A stretch of DNA of 7,864 bases. It comes from an uncultured Planctomycetota bacterium (GTDB taxonomy: Bacteria > Planctomycetota > SZUA-567 > JAFGNG01). The stretch covers positions 1 to 7,864 of the forward strand of contig CAMZKK010000037.1 of NCBI GenBank assembly GCA_947311175.1, given 5' to 3'. The translations under genes were made by a program, and so were the position numbers. Positions 1 through 4,800 of this stretch are shown here, piece after piece (the stretch's first letter is position 1; each line of letters opens with the position of its first letter). A model generated the notes under the pieces. That model worked only from the letters and a program-made list of their open reading frames with translations. It was not told the DNA's origin and did no database searches.

Positions 1-138
1 GTTGAACAAATTGAACAGGCAGATAAAATAAAATCCGGTATAGCCAACCACTTCAGCAGACCGGAAAATGAGCACGGTTTTTGACAACTTTATTACGGTA
101 ATAAAGTTTTAATATTTTTTAGAAATCATCCGCCTTGT
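1..138. repeat. Long direct repeat, copy 1 (may extend left of the window)
   Basis: This block matches 983-1120 at a constant offset of 982 bp, with only four differences (positions 40, 43, 61 and 114). Identity ends sharply after CGCCTTGT at 138; the left limit is unknown because the window starts inside or at the edge of the repeat. It begins with a 9-bp tandem (TTGAACAAA TTGAACAGG). Next comes a hairpin candidate, arms 35-41 and 58-64, based on CCGGTCT/AGACCGG with one mismatch. It ends with TTGACA (81-86) running into a perfect palindrome (86-108) and a T-rich run. No reading frame of note is present. It may be a small mobile or structured intergenic element, or a duplicated regulatory region; I do not recognise the family. 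Confidence 0.9.
86..108. promoter_or_regulatory. Perfect 11+1+11 palindrome (operator or terminator candidate), copy 1
   Basis: AACTTTATTAC and GTAATAAAGTT form a perfect inverted repeat about G97, directly overlapping the end of a consensus -35 hexamer TTGACA (81-86). No TATAAT-like hexamer sits 16-18 bp downstream, so a promoter is not established. A T-rich run (TTTTAATATTTTTT, 107-120) follows, so as RNA it would be an AT-rich hairpin plus U tract, resembling a weak intrinsic terminator. As DNA it resembles a binding site for a dimeric repressor. The same structure is fully conserved at 1068-1090. Confidence 0.5.
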
Positions 139-182
139 CTTTTCCGGCGGACACGTGCCCTTTGCTTTATGGGTATGAGTTT

Positions 183-197
183 ATTGTTAGGCATCAA
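183..197 (+). repeat. 15-bp direct repeat with GTTAGGC core (left boundary of cassette-like unit)
   Basis: ATTGTTAGGCATCAA is identical to 876-890, 693 bp downstream. It contains GTTAGGC (186-192), which fits the integron R' core GTTRRRY, where recombination cuts after the G. I searched upstream (1-182) for a matching R'' core (RYYYAAC) and found none. If this is the 3' end of a previous attC site, that site is incomplete or has been replaced by the repeat block. Confidence 0.6.
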
Positions 198-204
198 TAC
201 AAAA

Positions 205-822
205 ATGAAAAGAAAAACGAAAAAGATTCTAAAAGCAATATGCATAATAATTTCAACTATTCTTATAGGATTATTTATTATTGGCTACTATATGGCCAAT
301 CAATCAGCAAAGTTAATCAGTTGTACTAATCATATATTACAACTAAGAATGATGCTGGCTGATTTACCAGGTAACAATCTCGAAGATGCTGGCCATTTGC
401 AATACAATCAGTTACCATATGATAAAGATGTTCCGGGCTATACTTTGCTTCGTCCCATTTGGCCTAATTATAAGAATAATGGAATGAGATGGGGACTTGA
501 CTGTAATCATGGCGGATGGCAAATGCTTAATCTGCCCAGAGAGAAAATGATTAAGCTTATCAAAACATGGGATAAAAAGAATAAGGAATCACCTCCTTAT
601 CTCTGGTGTGGTAAACCAACAGGCAGAGATTTGCGAATTGCTTTAAGAGTAGGATATGACAACGATGATAATAAATTTAATTTGTTTTGGAGAAATATTA
701 AAAAATCAGATATTGAAAAATTGAACAAATGTCTGAAAAAAATAAAAGAAAAAATTATTTCGATAAATATCCCAAATGATATTGACTGGGGGAAATATAT
801 AAAAGAAAAAAATGAAAACTAG
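205..822 (+). CDS. Hypothetical membrane-anchored protein (205 aa), cassette-like
   Basis: I do not recognise this protein. The first residues are strongly basic (MKRKTKKILK) and run into one hydrophobic segment at about residues 8-29. This predicts an uncleaved N-terminal anchor with roughly 175 residues outside the membrane. The outer part has four cysteines (40, 100, 135, 176), a Gly/Trp/His-rich centre (WGLDC..HGGW, about 96-105) and a lysine-rich C-terminus. An in-frame ATG at 169 would start earlier, but that start lies upstream of the GTTAGGC core. I chose ATG 205 because it puts the basic region first and keeps the gene inside the unit bounded by the 15-bp repeats. No good Shine-Dalgarno sequence precedes either start. 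The gene stands alone, flanked by an attC-like site and by both copies of the long repeat. A pseudopilin-like or anchored periplasmic protein is conceivable but unsupported. Confidence 0.7.
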   Translation: MKRKTKKILKAICIIISTILIGLFIIGYYMANQSAKLISCTNHILQLRMMLADLPGNNLEDAGHLQYNQLPYDKDVPGYTLLRPIWPNYKNNGMRWGLDCNHGGWQMLNLPREKMIKLIKTWDKKNKESPPYLWCGKPTGRDLRIALRVGYDNDDNKFNLFWRNIKKSDIEKLNKCLKKIKEKIISINIPNDIDWGKYIKEKNEN

Positions 823-830
823 ATCGCATC

Positions 831-885
831 ACCTAACTCAGATTCCGCTGTCGCGAAACCTGAGTAGGTGTGCTGATTGTTAGGC
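831..885 (+). other. attC-like integron recombination site candidate
   Basis: The segment begins 8 bases after the stop codon with ACCTAAC (831-837, fits R'' RYYYAAC) and ends with GTTAGGC (879-885, fits R' GTTRRRY), 55 bp in all. Six of the seven core bases are complementary. Inside, TCAG (838-841) pairs with CTGA (873-876), leaving TT unpaired, as with the extrahelical bases of attC hairpins; pairing further in is poor. A competing fold pairs CCTAaCTCAG (832-841) with CTGAGTAGG (860-868), nine pairs with one bulged A. No T tract follows, so an ordinary terminator is less likely. Position, polarity and core sequences fit a cassette attC; the length is at the short end for the class. Confidence 0.5.
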
Positions 886-890
886 ATCAA
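876..890 (+). repeat. 15-bp direct repeat with GTTAGGC core (right boundary of cassette-like unit)
   Basis: This is the second copy of ATTGTTAGGCATCAA (first at 183-197). It overlaps the 3' end of the attC-like site, and bases differ immediately on both sides of the 15-mer. The predicted cassette between the two G/TT cut points is 187-879, 693 bp. Confidence 0.6.
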
Positions 891-982
891 GAAGAAAAAA
901 AACTAAACCACGAATGAACATCAATAAACACGAATAAAAATTGGAAGGGGTAAAAAAGAAAACCTGATAAATCAATAAATCT
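887..982. other. AT-rich intergenic stretch with 20-bp tandem CACGAAT motif
   Basis: No gene is visible here. Two imperfect 20-bp units (about 907-926 and 927-946) each carry CACGAAT, at 909-915 and 929-935. This looks like the common 'accacgaatgaacacgaat' type of intergenic repeat seen in several environmental bacterial lineages. The rest is A-rich spacer leading to the second copy of the long repeat. Confidence 0.4.
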
Positions 983-1120
983 GTTGAACAAATTGAACAG
1001 GCAGATAAAATAAAATCCGGTCTAACCAACCACTTCAGCAGAACGGAAAATGAGCACGGTTTTTGACAACTTTATTACGGTAATAAAGTTTTAATGTTTT
1101 TTAGAAATCATCCGCCTTGT
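983..1120. repeat. Long direct repeat, copy 2
   Basis: This is the second copy of the 1-138 block and ends at the same CGCCTTGT. The hairpin arms are at 1017-1023 and 1040-1046. Copy 2 keeps the left arm CCGGTCT but has AGAACGG on the right, whereas copy 1 has an altered left arm and an intact right arm, AGACCGG. Twenty-one bases of unrelated sequence separate it from the probable left end of the IS3 remnant at 1142. Confidence 0.9.
1068..1090. promoter_or_regulatory. Perfect 11+1+11 palindrome, copy 2
   Basis: It is identical to the palindrome at 86-108, again overlapping TTGACA (1063-1068) and followed by a T-rich run. It lies about 125 bp ahead of the IS3 orfA start, but the probable IS boundary lies between them, so a direct role for that gene is doubtful. 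Confidence 0.5.
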
Positions 1121-1199
1121 TCTACGCATCCAGCCTCGAACTGACCTGCTACAGATTTGACGGAGTGGCGGCGTGCGGATAAAATGCTACTTTGTTTTT

Positions 1200-1205
1200 A
1201 AGGAG
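1200..1205 (+). promoter_or_regulatory. Ribosome binding site deciding the orfA start
   Basis: AAGGAG lies 9 bases before ATG 1215. The in-frame upstream ATG at 1173 has no such site and would add unrelated residues, and ATG 1209 (also in frame) would be only 3 bases away, so ATG 1215 is favoured. Confidence 0.75.
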
Positions 1206-1214
1206 CGAATGATT

Positions 1215-1502
1215 ATGGCAAAGAAAAAAAGAAGTTATGATAGTGATTTTAAGTTACAAGCCGCAAAGCTGGTAACTGATAGTGGTTATTCTTACGCAGA
1301 GGCAGGCGATAGACTGGGAGTACCTTCATCCTCTATTGTTGGATGGGTAAAAAAGTATAAGAAATCAGGATATTTACCGGAATCGTCAGAGGGCAGTCCC
1401 GCCAATGAGTTAAAAACACTTCGCAAAGAATTAAAACAGGTTAAGCTGGAGAATGAAATATTAAAAAAAGCAACGGTATACTTTGCAAGAGACACGCTGT
1501 AA
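1215..1502 (+). CDS. IS3-family transposase OrfA (HTH_Tnp_1 type)
   Basis: This is a 95-residue DNA-binding subunit of an IS3-family transposase. The N-terminus (KKKRSYDSDFKLQAAKLV, residues 3-20) and a helix-turn-helix at about 22-46, ending in SSIVGWVKKY, are typical of IS3 OrfA. A leucine-zipper-like coiled coil follows at about 65-85, with heptad positions L66/L73/N80 and L69/V76/L83, which in the family mediates multimerisation. Length and the C-terminal LENEILKKATVYFA are normal for a complete OrfA. It would bind the element's ends, and fuse with OrfB by -1 frameshifting at the A run near its end. Because orfB is truncated, no active transposase can be made here. Residual OrfA could still bind related copies elsewhere in the genome. 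Confidence 0.92.
   Translation: MAKKKRSYDSDFKLQAAKLVTDSGYSYAEAGDRLGVPSSSIVGWVKKYKKSGYLPESSEGSPANELKTLRKELKQVKLENEILKKATVYFARDTL
1463..1470 (+). promoter_or_regulatory. Programmed -1 frameshift site (A7G)
   Basis: A run of seven A and one G lies in the orfA frame as A AAA AAA G, a classic slippery heptamer. The -1 frame is open from 1469 onward and reads directly into orfB-like sequence. This matches the known IS3 strategy of making an OrfAB fusion. Confidence 0.75.
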
Positions 1503-1564
1503 GGTATGCCTGGATTACAGATCATAACAAGATTTATCCTGTTTCGAGGGTATGTAAAAAATAG
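1469..1564 (+). pseudogene. IS3-family transposase OrfB, truncated N-terminal fragment
   Basis: The -1 frame relative to orfA encodes RHAVRYAWITDHNKIYPVSR, the usual beginning of the IS3 OrfB/integrase subunit that leads to the DDE catalytic domain. The frame ends at TAG 1562-1564, which falls inside the left inverted repeat of the IS256-family element. The following conserved block (normally ..VSRSGYY..) and all catalytic residues are absent. I looked for the continuation directly after the IS256 right end (2920-2949) and found none. The fragment is therefore broken by insertion with loss of the distal part. Confidence 0.85.
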
Positions 1565-1577
1565 TGTGTAAACGGTC
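1550..1577 (+). repeat. IS256-family left terminal inverted repeat
   Basis: It starts GTATGTAAAAAA and ends TGTGTAAACGGTC. It pairs with the reverse complement of 2892-2919 at 22 of 28 positions, including an uninterrupted block of ten (TGTGTAAACG). Confidence 0.8.
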
Positions 1578-1613
1578 ATAATGTTGTAAGCTTAAAATAG
1601 AAAGGAGCTTATT

Positions 1614-2846
1614 ATGGCTGAGAAAAGAAAAGTAGAAGAACATCAACTTAAACTAATAGATGAGTTGATAAAAGATTACTCTGGACCTGAATCATTTTGG
1701 GGAGATAGTGGAATATTTACGCAGTTAAAGCGAGCGATTATAGAGCGTACCCTTGATGCGGAATTAGACAATCATCTTGGATATAGCAAGCATAACTTTA
1801 AGGGCAATAATAGTGGTAATAGTCGTAATGGCAGAAGTAAGAAGAAAGTAGTTATTGATTCTGAAGAATTAGAGATTACTCCTCCGAGGGATCGTAATAG
1901 CAGTTTTAATCCCCAGTTAATTCCAAAGGGAAAGAAGTACTTTGAAGGATTTAATGATAAGATCATAGCAATGTATGCTAGGGGGATGAGTGTTCGAGAC
2001 ATACAATCATGCTTGCTTGAGATGTATGATATTGATGTATCTGAAGGTTTGATTAGTCAAGCTACAGATTCAATAATGGAAGAAGTAAAAATTTGGCAAA
2101 ATCGTCATCTTGATGAGATTTATCCTATTGTTTTTCTTGATTGTATAGTTGTTAAATGTCGTCAAGAAGGTAGGGTGAATAATTTATCAGTTTACATTGC
2201 TCTTGGAGTTAATCTCGATGGACAAAAGGAGCTTTTAGGGCTATGGACATCAAAAAATGAAGGTTCTAAATTTTGGTTGGCAGTTATAACTGAACTTCAA
2301 AATAGAGGAGTTAAAGATATTTTTATTGCTTGCGTAGATGGATTAAAAGGATTTCCGGAGGCAATAGAATCAGTATTTCCTCAAGCTCAAGTGCAGCTTT
2401 GTATCGTACATATGGTTAGAAATTCTGTAAGATTTGTTGGTTGGAAAGATCGAAAGGATCTGTGTGCTGACTTAAAGAAAATTTATTCTGCACCAACAGT
2501 AGACTTGGCTGAATTAGAGTTAGAGGATTTTGCTGTTAATTGGGATGGTAAATACCCAATGATTAGCAAACAATGGAGAACTCACTGGCAAAACATAATT
2601 CCGTTTTTTGATTATCCTTCAGATATTCGTAAAGCCATTTATACAACTAATGCAATTGAATCACTTAATAGATCATTAAGAAAAGTAATTAAAACAAAGG
2701 GAGTGTTTCTAACTGAAGCTTCACTTCTTAAAATACTTTATTTGGCGCTTGAAAATATTTCTAAAAAATGGACAATGCCTATCAAGAATTGGAAAGCTGC
2801 TATGAATCAATTTGCAATAAAATTCCCAGGAAGAATATCTCTATGA
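1614..2846 (+). CDS. IS256-family (Mutator) transposase
   Basis: This is a 410-residue DDE transposase, normal length for the IS256 family, that cuts and joins the element's ends, acting in the cytoplasm on DNA. The N-terminal part (about 1-110) carries the family pattern ..LDAELDNHLGYSKH (47-60) followed by an Asn/Ser/Arg-rich NGRSKK segment. The catalytic triad is visible: D176 in VFLDC, D242 in CVDGLKGFPEAI, and E349 in TTNAIESLNR. The C-x2-H signature of the family is present at C263/H266 (LCIVHMVRN). A strong AAAGGAG at 1601-1607 ends 6 bases before the ATG and fixes the start. No frameshift or internal stop is seen, so the enzyme is probably functional. The gene ends 45 bases before the right inverted repeat. 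Confidence 0.97.
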   Translation: MAEKRKVEEHQLKLIDELIKDYSGPESFWGDSGIFTQLKRAIIERTLDAELDNHLGYSKHNFKGNNSGNSRNGRSKKKVVIDSEELEITPPRDRNSSFNPQLIPKGKKYFEGFNDKIIAMYARGMSVRDIQSCLLEMYDIDVSEGLISQATDSIMEEVKIWQNRHLDEIYPIVFLDCIVVKCRQEGRVNNLSVYIALGVNLDGQKELLGLWTSKNEGSKFWLAVITELQNRGVKDIFIACVDGLKGFPEAIESVFPQAQVQLCIVHMVRNSVRFVGWKDRKDLCADLKKIYSAPTVDLAELELEDFAVNWDGKYPMISKQWRTHWQNIIPFFDYPSDIRKAIYTTNAIESLNRSLRKVIKTKGVFLTEASLLKILYLALENISKKWTMPIKNWKAAMNQFAIKFPGRISL

Positions 2847-2891
2847 TTAATTTTGTCGCCAATAAAGATATTGGCTTTGTAGAGTTTGGTC

Positions 2892-2919
2892 GATCGTTTA
2901 CACAGTTTTTTGAACGTAC
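2892..2919 (-). repeat. IS256-family right terminal inverted repeat
   Basis: Read on the complementary strand it begins GTACGTTCAAAAAACTGTG and continues TAAACGATC, matching the left repeat at 22 of 28 positions. Thirty bases separate it from the ATG of the next gene. Confidence 0.8.
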
Positions 2920-2949
2920 TTACATCAAAATTTATTTCGAGTGTCTCAA

Positions 2950-4800
2950 ATGAAAAAAACTAACCACCTTTCTCTCTTTTTATTGGCGACCCTTACCATT
3001 GTTGTTTTCTCATACAAATTAGGCATCAGAGGATGGTATGCCGATGACTATGTCGGGGTTAGCAAGGTTCCACGATTGTCACTTTTTGAATTTATTCGCT
3101 ACTGGTTTGCTCATATTAATGGTAGGCTTGATTGTGTTGTTCAATATTTTATTCACGCTACTTTTAAGACACCTGTGCTTGCCCATATATTTTCAATTTG
3201 TATTCATTTGTTAAATGTTTATTTATTATACAATATCATTTCTAAGCTGTTTGATAATCAATCAGCTCTAGTGGGCAGTTTGATTTTTGCTATTCATCAG
3301 CAGGGTTGCAGTGCGGTGCTGTGGACAAGTACATTTTCCTACTTATTCACAACTCTATGTATGCTAATAGCGATAAATATTCTTACCTTAAAATCCGATA
3401 AAAAAATAATTCTATATGGACTCGCAGCAATTATTTTTGCGATTGGAATGGCAAGCAATGAACAACCTCTTATCTTAGCACCACTTGCTGGAATACTATT
3501 TATAACAAAAGGCAAACATCTTAATTTTAAATCATATCTACCGGCCTTCTTATTCGGCATAAGTTCAATTATAGCGTTTATTTGTCAAAAAATATTATCA
3601 AATACCGGCAAGGCACAAATTGTTACCCTTGACAACCTTCCTGCCAAGATTATCACGCAAATAAAAGAATCATCATTTAGGGCGATATCACCAGGTTTTA
3701 GACAAACTCTATTGCCTGTCATCAAAAATTTTAAGGCAATGCCCGATAAATACTTATTTTTTTTAGGCATTGGATTTATCATAACAATAACGTTTCTTGT
3801 CATAACATTATTTACAAAAAACAACAATATTGATAACCCTGAAAAATACAGCTCAAAACATACCGTCATTAAAGGAATGCTAATGTTTATTGCGGCATAC
3901 CTCATTGGATGCTTTGCTCCACATCCATATCTTGCACGAAGAATGTTTTATGTTGCCGCTGTTGGTTTTTCAATTGTTATAGCAGGCATATATTATTTAT
4001 TAAGAAAGCGAACCCAGAATAACCTAATCGCAAAAATCTCAACCGGGTTGATTTTATTGCTATTTTCTGTTTGTTCAATTTCAGTTATTCTTAAAAATGT
4101 AGATTTTTATGCCAATATAACAAAAACCGAATCAACAATAAATACAGAATTAAAAGAAGGTGCCAACAAATACAAAGATAAAAAAATCTATGTAATTGGC
4201 GTTGATAGGATTGGCGGTAGCTATGGTAGAGCAGAAAAAGGATTTCCAGCTAAAATTGATGAAAATTGTCGGATTCTTTTATATGAAAATGAATCTATCA
4301 AATGGGTTGGAACTGTTAAAACCTTATTGCTTCCCCAAAAAACGACCTCGACTATAATCATTGATAAAAATATCAACAATTTATTAAATGTTACAAAATA
4401 TATAGTTTCAACCTCCCCAATAGCTATTATTGGTGGCAGAATCAATATCAATAAAATTGATTGTACAATTATTGATGGTTTGGAATTTCATATTAAATTT
4501 ATTTTTGAAACCAACAATGAATTAAATTTACACAAAGTCTATCCAAGGATAATCCTCTATCATAAAGATGGCACCACTACGAAAGCTGGATTTACCCGAG
4601 CACCAGCTCATCACATCTCTAGAAACATGTATGAACGTAATATTTTTACCGTTCTAAAAAACACCTCTAAGATAATAAAAATTAAAATATATTTTGAACC
4701 AGTTGCCACAAGTAAAGATTTTGCAAAAGTAATTGCTGTTCAAAAAGAGTTAAAGCTAAATGCCAATTCAATAATCATTGATATAGATAAGGATTATTAG
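2950..4800 (+). CDS. Polytopic membrane protein, GT-C glycosyltransferase-like
   Basis: This is a protein of 616 residues from ATG 2950. An in-frame GTG at 2941 would add three residues; ATG is preferred with a weak GAG at 2939-2941, and neither start is well supported. I count about eleven hydrophobic segments between residues 6 and 382, followed by a soluble C-terminal region of about 230 residues. The first extracytoplasmic loop has WYADDYVG with D32-D33. GT-C enzymes place a catalytic acidic motif in just this loop and use polyprenyl-phosphate sugars to glycosylate substrates outside the membrane. HPYLARRMFY at about 325-334 resembles the conserved basic loop before a late helix in this fold. 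The exact family is not recognised, and a non-enzymatic membrane protein is possible. Its stop overlaps the next gene's GTG by one base, so the two are translationally coupled. The IS256 element ends about 30 bp upstream and probably separates it from its original promoter. Confidence 0.7.
   Translation: MKKTNHLSLFLLATLTIVVFSYKLGIRGWYADDYVGVSKVPRLSLFEFIRYWFAHINGRLDCVVQYFIHATFKTPVLAHIFSICIHLLNVYLLYNIISKLFDNQSALVGSLIFAIHQQGCSAVLWTSTFSYLFTTLCMLIAINILTLKSDKKIILYGLAAIIFAIGMASNEQPLILAPLAGILFITKGKHLNFKSYLPAFLFGISSIIAFICQKILSNTGKAQIVTLDNLPAKIITQIKESSFRAISPGFRQTLLPVIKNFKAMPDKYLFFLGIGFIITITFLVITLFTKNNNIDNPEKYSSKHTVIKGMLMFIAAYLIGCFAPHPYLARRMFYVAAVGFSIVIAGIYYLLRKRTQNNLIAKISTGLILLLFSVCSISVILKNVDFYANITKTESTINTELKEGANKYKDKKIYVIGVDRIGGSYGRAEKGFPAKIDENCRILLYENESIKWVGTVKTLLLPQKTTSTIIIDKNINNLLNVTKYIVSTSPIAIIGGRININKIDCTIIDGLEFHIKFIFETNNELNLHKVYPRIILYHKDGTTTKAGFTRAPAHHISRNMYERNIFTVLKNTSKIIKIKIYFEPVATSKDFAKVIAVQKELKLNANSIIIDIDKDY
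4789..4793 (+). promoter_or_regulatory. Ribosome binding site for the GTG-started phosphoesterase-like gene
   Basis: AAGGA inside the end of the preceding gene lies 6 bases before GTG 4800. Together with the TAGTG stop-start overlap and the signal peptide that begins at this codon, it fixes the non-ATG start. Confidence 0.7.

Larger units (their letters stand above)
1142..1564 (+). mobile_element. IS3-family insertion sequence remnant (left end, orfA, start of orfB)
   Basis: The probable left terminus is TGACCTGCTACAG at 1142; IS3 relatives typically begin with TG and often with TGACC. The remnant contains a complete orfA, the frameshift window and about 25-30 codons of orfB, then stops where the IS256-family element begins. 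The remainder of orfB, normally about 250 more codons, and the right inverted repeat are missing from the window. The element cannot move by itself. The left end was assigned by eye and could be off by some bases. Confidence 0.75.
1550..2919 (+). mobile_element. IS256-family insertion sequence (complete, about 1.37 kb)
   Basis: The element is bounded by imperfect 28-bp terminal inverted repeats at 1550-1577 and 2892-2919, 22 of 28 positions matching, with shared core TGTGTAAACG(G/A)TC. It holds one intact Mutator-type transposase gene that nearly fills it, the standard IS256 layout. It is inserted in the IS3 orfB frame. No 8-9 bp target duplication abuts these ends. TTTCGAG occurs at 1542-1548 and 2935-2941, but the right copy lies 15 bp beyond the repeat. 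The boundary is uncertain by roughly 10-15 bases each side. Confidence 0.85.

Noticed and set aside
81..115. TTGACA with TAATAT as a promoter
   Set aside because: The gap between the hexamers is 23 bp, too long for a sigma-70 promoter.
135..329. Alternative forward frame overlapping the start of the hypothetical gene
   Set aside because: It overlaps the anchored-protein frame, has no plausible start signal or recognisable domain, and ends early.
909..935. CACGAAT repeat as a possible CRISPR array
   Set aside because: Only two 7-bp matches at 20-bp spacing, without spacers of regular length or cas genes.
1112..1142. Second cassette insertion point at CCTTGTTCTACG
   Set aside because: GTTCTAC does not fit the GTTRRRY core and there is no partner R'' site.
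1292..1579. Reverse-strand open frame across IS3 orfA
   Set aside because: It is a shadow of a clear transposase gene on the other strand and crosses an IS boundary.
2768..2953. Small forward frame over the IS256 3' end
   Set aside because: It overlaps the transposase C-terminus and the terminal inverted repeat; its length comes from the AT-rich IS tail and it lacks a ribosome site.
3339..4451. Three reverse-strand frames within the GT-C-like gene
   Set aside because: Hydrophobic or low-complexity antisense of membrane segments, without start signals; the forward gene is continuous.
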